Origin: CAYSCW01 sp964449165
Lineage (GTDB): Bacteria; Acidobacteriota; Aminicenantia; Aminicenantales; Aminicenantaceae
Direction: 5' to 3'
Assembly (NCBI GenBank): GCA_964449165.1
Contig: CAYVAT010000012.1
Coordinates: 5,667-69,666, forward strand
Length of the DNA stretch: 64,000 bases
Shown here: piece after piece, positions 35,104 to 42,189 of the stretch
How positions within the stretch are numbered: the stretch's first letter is position 1
Layout: every line of letters starts with the position of its first letter
The notes under the pieces: generated by a model
Database searches by the model: none
Told to the model about the DNA's origin: nothing
What the model saw: the letters and a program-made list of their open reading frames with translations, nothing else
Program-made: the position numbers and the translations under genes

Positions 35104-36174
35104 TCAGCTTTCTTCATCTAATCCCCTGAAAAAGGCAGGCCAGAAGGGGTCCTGCTCGGGAATGGCTAATGAAACAGCGCTTCCATTCCGCCGGCGCATG
35201 AGCCTTTTCTTCGGGTCTTTTAAGACGCCTCCTATGAGAGAGGCCTCTATGCCTTCTTCTTCAAGCCGTTTCAGGATTCTCTCAGAGTGTGAAGGACGGA
35301 CTGTGATCAACAAAGATCCCTCTGCTATGGCTGAGAGGGAATCAATAGCAAAGGCCTCACAGACCATTCTTACTTCTTCAGGATAGATAAAGAGCGACTC
35401 ATCGATGTCCATACCTACACCGCTGGCATTGGCAATCTCGAACAGTCCCCCGATTACGCCTCCTTCAGTGGCATCATGCATGGCTGTCACTCCTCCTGTT
35501 TCCATAGCTACCATAGCGTCTTTCACCACAGTCATTTCTTTACACAGGTCCTGAGCTTTCTTAATGAGGGAGGGTGGATAATCCTTGAGTAGTTCTCTCT
35601 CTCGAAGCACAGAGAGAATTCCGGCCGTTTCGATGGCTGGCCCCTTTGTCAGGATAACATCATCTCCGGGTTTAGCATCAGCCGGCGTAACATAATCTCC
35701 TTTTCTGGCAACAGAAAAGATGGCAATTCCACCTATGGTGGGAGCGGCAAAGCCGGGATAATAACCTGTATGGCCCCCAACGATAGCAATCTCCAACTCC
35801 TTAGCCGTTTTATGGATAGAATCGACTATTGTCCGGAAATCCTCGTTCGTGGTTTGAGGAGGCATGAGAAGCGTATAGGTCATGTATCGGGGCTTGACAC
35901 CCATGACAGCTACATCGCTTGCCCCTATATGAACCGTGTACCAGCCGAACATCTCCAGTGGCTGCTTGGGTATAGAGAAGATGGGATCTTCGGCGACAAT
36001 AAGGACTTTATCATGGCCGATGTCTATGACTCCGGCATCAACGCCGGTAAGAGGTGGAACGAGGACAGAGCTGTCTTTTTTGCCCAGACGTTTGAGGAGA
36101 TATCTGGAAAAAGTCTCGAAATCGATTTTCCCTATCTTAAAATCAGGCTGAGCAGAAGCACCCCTTTTCTTCAT
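35104..36174 (-). CDS. AIR-synthase-fold protein, HypE/ThiL-like
   Basis: The 356-residue product matches the PurM/HypE/SelD superfamily: VDAGVIDIGHDKVLIVAEDPIF near 45-66, GWYTVHIGASDVAVMGVKPR near 77, VGGHTGYY near 133, and the C-terminal MHDATEGGVIGGLFEIANASG near 230. Such ATP-using enzymes form homodimers. HypE makes the thiocarboxamide of hydrogenases, but this protein lacks the C-terminal PRIC-type Cys tail, so it is a relative rather than HypE. A CTATA operator overlaps its -10 box. It is divergent from the flavoprotein pair and shares the control region. Confidence 0.82.
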   Translation of the reverse strand: MKKRGASAQPDFKIGKIDFETFSRYLLKRLGKKDSSVLVPPLTGVDAGVIDIGHDKVLIVAEDPIFSIPKQPLEMFGWYTVHIGASDVAVMGVKPRYMTYTLLMPPQTTNEDFRTIVDSIHKTAKELEIAIVGGHTGYYPGFAAPTIGGIAIFSVARKGDYVTPADAKPGDDVILTKGPAIETAGILSVLRERELLKDYPPSLIKKAQDLCKEMTVVKDAMVAMETGGVTAMHDATEGGVIGGLFEIANASGVGMDIDESLFIYPEEVRMVCEAFAIDSLSAIAEGSLLITVRPSHSERILKRLEEEGIEASLIGGVLKDPKKRLMRRRNGSAVSLAIPEQDPFWPAFFRGLDEES

Positions 36175-36229
36175 TTTTGTCTCAAATTCTTATTTAGGAA
36201 AATTCATCTTTTTCTATTTTAGATTTTTC

Positions 36230-36260
36230 CTATTGTAACTATAGGAAATATAAAAGTCAA
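36230..36260 (-). promoter_or_regulatory. Promoter with CTATA operator for the AIR-synthase-like gene
   Basis: On the minus strand TTGACT (36255-36260), 17 bases and TACAAT (36232-36237) form a good promoter. The palindrome at 36230-36244 (CTATT-GTAAC-TATAG, one mismatch; arms extend to TTTCCTAT/ATAGGAAA) covers the -10 box, a repressor-like position. Confidence 0.65.
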
Positions 36261-36327
36261 AATAAATCATATCCAGAGGATTCTGGAAACACGCTATCGA
36301 GATTTTTTGTCAGACGAGACATTATTT

Positions 36328-36375
36328 CTATAATTACTATAGTGTCTATAAATAAAATATCATTTGTTATATAAT
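36328..36375 (+). promoter_or_regulatory. CTATA operator and -10 box of the flavoprotein pair
   Basis: CTATAATTACTATAG at 36328-36342 is an exact palindrome, identical to the one at 42077-42091 read in reverse. TATAAT lies at 36370-36375 but no good -35 box is seen 17 bases upstream (TATAAA). An operator next to a missing -35 suggests activation. The start codon at 36382 is only 6 bases past the -10 box, so the transcript is nearly leaderless or starts from another site. Confidence 0.5.
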
Positions 36376-36381
36376 ATCTTC

Positions 36382-37758
36382 ATGCAAAGGGATTTGGCCC
36401 TTAGAGATGGTTCAAAGGTGGCTGTCATTGGCGGAGGTCCGGCTGGCTCCTTCTTTGCGCATTTTGTCCAGAAATACGCTCAACAAAATGGAATCAAGCT
36501 GTCGGTGACTATTTTCGACGGGAAAGATTTTTTGCAGCGTGGGCCCAGAGGATGCAACCTCTGTGCTGGTGTCCTTTCAGACAGTCTGCACCGGAAATTG
36601 AATGAAGAAGGCATTTTCCTGCCAGAGAAACGGATCATCAGCTGGGTGGACGGATATAAGCTGCATGTGGGCGGTGAACACCTCCTTCTCACATGCACAG
36701 AGAACAAAAAAAACAGGATTGCCACTGTTTTCAGAGGAAATGGTCCTCGTTATTCGACATTTCCCCATGTGGTCAGCTTTGACGACTTTCTCCTGAGTCG
36801 GGCACAGGACAGAGGGGTTCGTGTCGTCTCCCAGCCTGTCTGGGATATCCGCCTCCCCAAAACTGAAGATGAGCCTGTCAGCCTTCTGTTTGGCAGCAAA
36901 GAACATCTCCAAAGCTTCGATGCAGATCTTGCTGTCGGCGCCTTTGGAGTAAACTCCTATCTAATGAAAAAAATACAAGGCCTTGGCTTTGGTTACAAGC
37001 CTCCTTCCACCCTGACTACTTTTCAGGCCGAATTCAATCTGGGAAGAGAAAAAGTCGTGAAGAATTTTAAGAACTTGATTCATGTCTACCTACCAGGATC
37101 GACGAACATTCGTTACGCCACAGCGATTCCCAAGGGAGATTACCTCTCCGTCACCCTGGTGGGCAAAAAAGATATAACCACGGATGTTTTTTCTGAATTC
37201 TACGGCTTCCATGAAATCAGAAACAAAATTCCGCTTTCAAAACCTCATTGTTTCTGTTACCCGAAAATCGTTGTTTCCCCCTCGAAGAAGCCTTTCTCCG
37301 ACCGGCTGGTCATGATCGGCGATGCCAGCTTCTCCCGCCATTACAAAAACGGTATCGAGTCCGCCTTCCTGACAGCCAAGCTTGCCGCAGAAACAGCTAT
37401 CAAGCTCGGAATCGATGACCGCTCTTTCTCATCTCATTACTTCAAAAAAGCCAAGAAACTTATCATCCATGACAATGCCTACGGCCGCTTTCTTTTTATG
37501 CTGAATGACATCATCTCCTCCATCCCTCTCCTGGCTGAGTCTCATCTCTCTCTGGCCAGAAGAAAAGGTGAAGCTTTATCAGCCAGGAAGCTGAGGTTCA
37601 TCCTGTGGAACATGTTCACCGGGAACATTCCCTACAAGGATATATTTAAGACCTCACTGGATATAAGACTCCAGGCCACACTTCTGTTGAATGTCTTGAG
37701 ACTTATTATTCCAGGCAGGAAAAAGACCATTAGAAGAGACATTCAGAAGAAAAGTTGA
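36382..37758 (+). CDS. FAD-dependent oxidoreductase, geranylgeranyl-reductase-like (first of pair)
   Basis: The 458-residue protein opens with the FAD-binding VAVIGGGPAGSFFAHF near residue 12. It has the GGR-family GPRGCNLCAGVLSD segment near 60-73 and the second FAD motif DRLVMIGDASFSRHYKNGIESAF near 305-327. The family reduces isoprenoid double bonds or makes other flavin-dependent reductions. The C-terminal part is basic and Arg/Lys-rich. I take the ATG at 36382 rather than the TTG six codons earlier. It is followed directly by a paralogue (TGATG join), so the two may form a complex. Substrate unknown. Confidence 0.82.
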   Translation: MQRDLALRDGSKVAVIGGGPAGSFFAHFVQKYAQQNGIKLSVTIFDGKDFLQRGPRGCNLCAGVLSDSLHRKLNEEGIFLPEKRIISWVDGYKLHVGGEHLLLTCTENKKNRIATVFRGNGPRYSTFPHVVSFDDFLLSRAQDRGVRVVSQPVWDIRLPKTEDEPVSLLFGSKEHLQSFDADLAVGAFGVNSYLMKKIQGLGFGYKPPSTLTTFQAEFNLGREKVVKNFKNLIHVYLPGSTNIRYATAIPKGDYLSVTLVGKKDITTDVFSEFYGFHEIRNKIPLSKPHCFCYPKIVVSPSKKPFSDRLVMIGDASFSRHYKNGIESAFLTAKLAAETAIKLGIDDRSFSSHYFKKAKKLIIHDNAYGRFLFMLNDIISSIPLLAESHLSLARRKGEALSARKLRFILWNMFTGNIPYKDIFKTSLDIRLQATLLLNVLRLIIPGRKKTIRRDIQKKS

Positions 37759-39050
37759 TGCCAGCCAAATTAGGTCCATTAGAAGACAATGATACTGTGG
37801 TCATCATCGGTGGCGGCCCTGCAGGGTCGAGCTGTGCTATCCGGCTGAAAAAGCTGAGCGCACAAAAGGGCATTCACCCCCGAATTATCCTTTACGAGGG
37901 GAAAAGATTCGAAAAAAAGAAATACTACAACCAGTGCCTGGGAGTCCTCTCTCCTCCCCTGGAGAAAATCATGGAAGGAGAACTGGGAATTCCGTTTCCC
38001 TGGGAAATTATCCAGAAAAGAATTGAAGGCTACTTTATTCATTCGGAAAACAACAAGCTCAAGCTCTCCGGTGAACACGATCCCTCCTATGCCTGCCGCC
38101 GAGTTGAATTTGATTATTACCTCTTCCAGAGAGCAAAAGAGATGGGAATAGAGGTCATCCCTGCCCGAGTAACTGACATTGATTTTGGGTCGGATGGGGT
38201 CATGGTATACAGCGAAAGCAACAACATCAGAGCGGAGGTTGTGGTGGGAGCCTTTGGCCTGGATGATGGCATGGCTATGACATTCGAGCGGCTAACTCCC
38301 TATCGCCAGCCAAAATTCCTCTCATCCATCGTCACCAAATATCATCCCGGAGAAAAAAGCATGCAAGAATTCGGAACCTACCTCCATGCTTTCCTGCCTT
38401 CATCCCTTCCTCATGTTGAATTCGGGGCCATCACGCCCAAGGGGAATCATCTCACCCTGAATATTGCCGGGGAAAAAGTGAATGCCGATACGATGGATAA
38501 GTTCCTGAGGCTTCCGGCTGTGAAGAAAGCTTTGCCTGATAATCCGGAAGAAATCTCGCCCCGCCTCTATTATTTTAAAGGAAAGTTTCCTACTCTTCCG
38601 GCCAAGGGTATCCTTGGAGATAGATATGTTATGGTGGGTGATGCGGCAGGTCTGAATCGCCCTTTCAAGGGAAAAGGCATCAATACAGCCTTTATGACCG
38701 GTATGAAGGCAGCAGAGGTGATGATCCATAGGGGCATTTCACGAACAGCCTTTCAAGAATATTTGAAGCGCTGTTCTGAATTGACAGATGACATACCCTA
38801 TGGAAAAATTTTGAGGTTTTTTACCATTCAAGGAGCTAAAAAGGGGCTGCTGGACAGCCTCTTTGAAGTGGCCAAGGATGAACCGCTCTTGAGAAAAGCG
38901 TTCTTTAACATCGTCTCAGGACAAAAAACTTATAAGAGAATCTGGGCAGAAACAAAAAATCTCAGCCTTCTGTGGCGAGTCATGCGTAAGATCATAAAGA
39001 GCAGATATTTTAAAAAAAGAATATACATCCAAAACACCACGGTTTCATAG
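37758..39050 (+). CDS. FAD-dependent oxidoreductase, geranylgeranyl-reductase-like (second of pair)
   Basis: The 430-residue protein is a paralogue of its upstream neighbour: VVIIGGGPAGSSCAIRLKKL near 13-32, YNQCLGVLSPPLEKI near 57 with one Cys where the first has two, and DRYVMVGDAAGLNRPFKGKG near 290-309. The start ATG overlaps the stop of the first gene (TGATG), so translation is coupled. Both lie under a CTATA operator. The pair together with the AIR-synthase-like gene may make or modify an isoprenoid quinone or lipid used in the respiratory system; this is inference only. Confidence 0.82.
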   Translation: MPAKLGPLEDNDTVVIIGGGPAGSSCAIRLKKLSAQKGIHPRIILYEGKRFEKKKYYNQCLGVLSPPLEKIMEGELGIPFPWEIIQKRIEGYFIHSENNKLKLSGEHDPSYACRRVEFDYYLFQRAKEMGIEVIPARVTDIDFGSDGVMVYSESNNIRAEVVVGAFGLDDGMAMTFERLTPYRQPKFLSSIVTKYHPGEKSMQEFGTYLHAFLPSSLPHVEFGAITPKGNHLTLNIAGEKVNADTMDKFLRLPAVKKALPDNPEEISPRLYYFKGKFPTLPAKGILGDRYVMVGDAAGLNRPFKGKGINTAFMTGMKAAEVMIHRGISRTAFQEYLKRCSELTDDIPYGKILRFFTIQGAKKGLLDSLFEVAKDEPLLRKAFFNIVSGQKTYKRIWAETKNLSLLWRVMRKIIKSRYFKKRIYIQNTTVS

Positions 39051-39098
39051 AGGGAACAGGGCTGGCTTGTGCACAGGGGAAAAAGTTAAGGGAAAGCC

Positions 39099-39128
39099 TT
39101 GACAATAAATTTATATTATACATATAAT
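39099..39128 (+). promoter_or_regulatory. Strong sigma-70-type promoter for the second Rrf2 gene
   Basis: TTGACA (39099-39104), an 18-base spacer and TATAAT (39123-39128) match both consensus boxes. An imperfect palindrome ATTATA-CA-TATAAT covers the -10 box and could be a self-control site, but it does not fit CTATA-N5-TATAG. Confidence 0.7.
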
Positions 39129-39267
39129 CTATGTAAATAATAGAATTAGCTGATGACCGGAGGAGTTGCTCCTTGTTTCAACTGGAAGACTGCAACTGAT
39201 GATCCTCCTTGCGAGATCCAAAAACAAACCATGATTTCTGAAAACATCAGATGAGAAAGGGTTGTTC

Positions 39268-39726
39268 ATGATCAAACTCTCCACGAAAGGAAGGTATGGA
39301 GTTCGGTTGATGCTGAATCTTGCTTCTCACTACCAAGAAGGAAACAAGGCTGTTAATCTCAAAGCGATATCCTGTGAAGAAGATATCTCCATCCGCTACC
39401 TGGAGCAAATCATCATTCCTTTGAGGATTAACAGGTTAGTCAAAAGCATCCGGGGAGCAGGAGGAGGTTATAGTCTGGCTCGCCATCCTTCGAAAATCTC
39501 TGTCTATGAAATCATCAAGACACTGGAAGGGCCAATTGTTCTGGTTGATTGCGTCGATGACGAAGATTATTGCGGCCGCATTCCCATCTGTGCCACCTAT
39601 GAAATCTGGAAGGAGGCCAGCTTCCTCATAAAGGATTATTTCAAAAAAAAGACTCTCGCCGACCTTGTGGAAATAGCCGACAAGAAAAAAACAACATCAA
39701 AAATCTCACACTTCTTTAAGTCTTGA
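39268..39726 (+). CDS. Rrf2-family transcriptional regulator, Fe-S type (second copy)
   Basis: The 152-residue protein is a close paralogue of the one at 22870, sharing KLSTKGRYGVRLMLNLA, EEDISIRYLEQIIIPL and VKSIRGAGGGYSLARHPSK. It has the same C-x6-C-x5-C cluster motif, VDCVDDEDYCGRIPIC. It therefore likely has the same kind of Fe-S cofactor and DNA site. AGAAAGGGTTGTTC precedes the ATG at 39268; the in-frame TTG at 39262 is rejected. An exact CTATA palindrome lies 48 bases after its stop, before the thiamine-binding gene. Confidence 0.93.
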   Translation: MIKLSTKGRYGVRLMLNLASHYQEGNKAVNLKAISCEEDISIRYLEQIIIPLRINRLVKSIRGAGGGYSLARHPSKISVYEIIKTLEGPIVLVDCVDDEDYCGRIPICATYEIWKEASFLIKDYFKKKTLADLVEIADKKKTTSKISHFFKS

Positions 39727-39773
39727 ATCGAAACTATTGTTTGAGTCCCTCCTTCAATGAGAATTTTATTTTT

Positions 39774-39809
39774 CTATATTCTCTATAGATATTATAAAAT
39801 CAATATAAT
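39774..39809 (+). promoter_or_regulatory. CTATA operator and promoter region of the thiamine-binding gene
   Basis: CTATATTCTCTATAG (39774-39788) is an exact palindrome. TATAAT lies at 39804-39809, and the place of its -35 box (about 39781-39786) is inside the palindrome. The binding site would therefore cover the -35 region. The remaining 105 bases to the start at 39914 contain no riboswitch I can recognise. Confidence 0.55.
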
Positions 39810-39913
39810 ATACTGGTTTCGTCAAACAGAGAATCAGGATTGATGGAATTTGCATGAACTGGTAGAATTCTTTCCATAATCCTTGGATTCAACATCAAAT
39901 AAAGGAAAATAAA

Positions 39914-40207
39914 ATGATTATCGCTGAATTTGCTATTTTTCCGACCAGCGAAGGAGTCTCTGTGAGCAAATATGTCAAGCAGGCTCTAAAAATCATCGAG
40001 AATTCAGGATTGAATCATGAAACAGGTGGTATGGCGACCACCATCGAATCCCCAGACCTTCGAACCCTGTTCAGAGTGATTGAGAAGACGCACAAGGCAA
40101 TTGTGGATATGGGAGCAAGAAGAATCCACATCGACCTGCATGTGGATCACCGCCTGGACAGAATCGCTACTATCGAATCAAAACTGAAAACCATCGGCAA
40201 GAGATGA
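39914..40207 (+). CDS. MTH1187/YqgV-type thiamine-binding protein
   Basis: The 97-residue protein fits the MTH1187 family end to end: MIIAEFAIFPTSEGVSVSKY at the start, NHETGGMATTIESPDL near 35, and GARRIHIDLHVDHRLDR near 66-82. Members form ferredoxin-like tetramers and some bind thiamine. Their role is uncertain. Its operator-bearing promoter places it in the putative CTATA regulon. It converges on mnmA with a 22-bp gap holding a hairpin. Confidence 0.88.
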   Translation: MIIAEFAIFPTSEGVSVSKYVKQALKIIENSGLNHETGGMATTIESPDLRTLFRVIEKTHKAIVDMGARRIHIDLHVDHRLDRIATIESKLKTIGKR

Positions 40208-40235
40208 CTAAACTTGCCTGAAGACAGGTTTAGGA
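40208..40235. terminator. Hairpin between convergent thiamine-binding gene and mnmA
   Basis: CTAAAC-TTG-CCTG and CAGG-TTTAG form a bulged stem over a four-base loop, lying between and partly within the ends of the two converging genes. There is no strong T-run. Confidence 0.35.
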
Positions 40236-41339
40236 TTCGAGCGCCTTCAGATCGGACCTCTCGATGATACCGCCACCAACAACAACATCTCCGTCGTAGA
40301 AGACCACAGACTGGCCGGGTGTGATCGCTCTTTGGGGTTTTTCAAACTCCACTCTGGCCATGCCCTTTTTCAAAGGCTTTACGATTGCCTTCGCCTCTTT
40401 GTGTTTGTAGCGGATTTTTGCTTTAACAGCGAGAGGATGAGTGATTTTATCTGACGAGAACAGATGAAGCTGGCTTGTGATGAGATTTTTGTGATAAAGC
40501 TTCTCGTTCGGGCCAACCACAATCTCATTCCTGTCATGAAGGATCTTGATGACATAAAGAGGGTGTGAAGCAGCAATTCCCATCCCCCTTCTTTGACCGA
40601 TGGTGTAGTGGGCAACTCCTCTATGCTGACCTATGATATGACCTTTACTATCCACAACAGGGCCGGGTCGGAAGGCCAGGGGAATCCTTTCCTGGAGAAA
40701 CGCGGCGTAATTTTTTTCCGGGATAAAGCATATTTCCTGGCTTTCAGTCCTCTGGGCTACGGGGAGGCCCATGCTGCGGGCTTTCTCTCTCACTTCCTTC
40801 TTTATCAAATTACCGAGCGGAAACAATGTTCTGGAAAGCTGCTCTTGGGATAATGGATAAAGGAAATAGGATTGATCCTTTTCTATGTCTTTTCCCTTTT
40901 TGAGCAAATATCTCCTCTTTTGAGCATCGTACTCTACCCGGGCATGATGGCCTGTAGCCAGGAAATCCGCGCCCAGCCTTTGCGCCCTGGCCATCAGCGT
41001 TTTAAACTTAACGTGTTGATTACAACGGATACAGGGATTGGGTGTCCTGCCTCGAGCGTACTGCTCACAGAAATCAGTGATCACTTTCTCTTCGAAATCT
41101 TTCCTCAAATCAGCCACATAATGGTTAATTCCCAGGATGCTGGCCACACGGTTTGCATCCTCGATAGCTTTCCAGCCGCAGCAGCTGCGCAAATTCTCTG
41201 AACGGCAGTATTCTGGAGGTAACGAGAAGAGGTTCATAGTCACACCAGTGACCTCGTATCCTTGTTCTTTGAGGAGGCCTGCTGCCACAGAGGAGTCCAC
41301 ACCTCCGCTCATGGCCACAACAACTCGCTTCTTCTTCAT
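40230..41339 (-). CDS. mnmA: tRNA-specific 2-thiouridylase MnmA
   Basis: The 369-residue protein has the PP-loop MSGGVDSSVAAGLL at residues 9-22, the catalytic Cys in NPCIRCNQHVKF near 100, and the second Cys in TESQEICFIPEKNY near 198. The C-terminal beta domain has the typical YTIGQRRGMGI and FEKPQRAITPGQSVVFYDG. It makes the 2-thio group of wobble uridine in tRNA Lys, Glu and Gln. One extra feature is an insert, LPPEYCRSENLRSCCGWKAI near 40-59, as in a subset of bacterial MnmA proteins with additional Cys residues. RBS AAGGATGTAAATAGA. Confidence 0.95.
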   Translation of the reverse strand: MKKKRVVVAMSGGVDSSVAAGLLKEQGYEVTGVTMNLFSLPPEYCRSENLRSCCGWKAIEDANRVASILGINHYVADLRKDFEEKVITDFCEQYARGRTPNPCIRCNQHVKFKTLMARAQRLGADFLATGHHARVEYDAQKRRYLLKKGKDIEKDQSYFLYPLSQEQLSRTLFPLGNLIKKEVREKARSMGLPVAQRTESQEICFIPEKNYAAFLQERIPLAFRPGPVVDSKGHIIGQHRGVAHYTIGQRRGMGIAASHPLYVIKILHDRNEIVVGPNEKLYHKNLITSQLHLFSSDKITHPLAVKAKIRYKHKEAKAIVKPLKKGMARVEFEKPQRAITPGQSVVFYDGDVVVGGGIIERSDLKALES

Positions 41340-41375
41340 TCTATTTACATCCTTAGAATACCACGTTTTTTATAG

Positions 41376-41417
41376 ACAAAAAAATCCCCCTTGCCCCACT
41401 CCGAGGCAAGGGGGATT
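41376..41417 (-). terminator. Rho-independent terminator of the YHS/heavy-metal gene
   Basis: On the minus strand AATCCCCCTTGCC and GGCAAGGGGGATT form a perfect 13-pair stem (41383-41417) with a nine-base loop, followed by TTTTTTT. It separates the gene at 41440 from mnmA. Confidence 0.92.
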
Positions 41418-41439
41418 AGGGCTGTGTTTGTTGAAGCTT

Positions 41440-42045
41440 TTATTTCTTCACTTCTTCTTTTTTTGCCTCTTCTTTGCTGCAGGCGGTATATTCCTTGCAC
41501 ATTTCTTTCATCTTGACGGCATACTCCTGAATTTTCTTCGCCATCTCCGGATTCTTTGAAGTAATCTTCACTGCTATACCGTCCTCTAAATTTTCAACCA
41601 TCATCTCCACATCCTTGGCACTCATCATGGCCATCATGGCGCAACAAGCTTTGCCCTCTTCTTCCTTGTTCATCTCCATCTGAGCTTGCATGGGCTCCAT
41701 CTTCATCATCTTCTTCTCCAGCTTCATTCCGCATTGAGGACATTTGCCGGGTTTATCAGACATGACGTCAGGATGCATGGGGCAGGTGTAAACTTCCCTC
41801 ATCTCCGTTTTCTTCTGGATGTACTTTTCAGGATTCTCGATGAAGGCCTCTTTGCACTTTTCACCGCAGAAGTAATACGTTTTCCCTTCGTATTCGTAGG
41901 TGGCCTTCGCTTCTGACTTCTTGATTTCCTTTCCGCTGACCGGACAGGTGACTGTCTCCTCAGCCTGTTGCTGAGCAATCCCGAATAAGACAAGGGAAAA
42001 AGACATAGCCAAGAACAAAGCTAAGATTTTCGTCCTTTTATTCAC
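41440..42045 (-). CDS. Exported YHS-domain / heavy-metal-binding-domain protein
   Basis: The 201-residue product has a signal peptide (about 6-25). A YHS domain follows (TCPVSGKEIKKSEAKATYEY ... YYFCGEKCKEAF, near 33-70), then a heavy-metal-binding domain (YTCPMHPDVMSDKPGKCPQCGMKLEK, given here in part: CPMHPDV and CPQCGMKL), and then a Met/Cys-rich stretch (KACCAMMAMMSAKD). All three are soft-metal sites, so it probably binds Cu(I) or a similar ion in the periplasm. The first in-frame ATG (42060) lies within the ribosome-binding site, so I choose the GTG at 42045 six bases after AGGAGG. A CTATA operator lies in its promoter. Confidence 0.85.
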   Translation of the reverse strand: MNKRTKILALFLAMSFSLVLFGIAQQQAEETVTCPVSGKEIKKSEAKATYEYEGKTYYFCGEKCKEAFIENPEKYIQKKTEMREVYTCPMHPDVMSDKPGKCPQCGMKLEKKMMKMEPMQAQMEMNKEEEGKACCAMMAMMSAKDVEMMVENLEDGIAVKITSKNPEMAKKIQEYAVKMKEMCKEYTACSKEEAKKEEVKK

Positions 42046-42073
42046 AGGAAACCTCCTCATATATTTTCCATAT

Positions 42074-42101
42074 ATTCTATAGTAATTATAGATTTTGTCA
42101 A
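42074..42101 (-). promoter_or_regulatory. Promoter with CTATA operator for the YHS/heavy-metal gene
   Basis: On the minus strand TTGACA (42096-42101), a 16-base spacer and TAGAAT (42074-42079) form a good promoter. The exact palindrome CTATAATTACTATAG (42077-42091) fills the spacer and touches the -10 box, a classical repressor site. Confidence 0.7.
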
Positions 42102-42189
42102 TAATTTTCTTGGGAATAAGTTATTTTCTTTGTTGAATGGATAATAACGGCCTTTTTAGAGAACGGGCTGCTTTACAGGTTTTTCCGTT

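Noticed and set aside
35104..36174. HypE hydrogenase maturation protein
   Set aside because: The fold is right but the C-terminal Cys tail needed for carbamoyl transfer is missing, and no hydrogenase or other hyp gene is in the window.
39727..39913. Possible TPP riboswitch before the thiamine-binding gene
   Set aside because: The conserved CUGAGA and the ACCUGAUCUGG-type parts are absent. The leader shows only the CTATA operator and a promoter.
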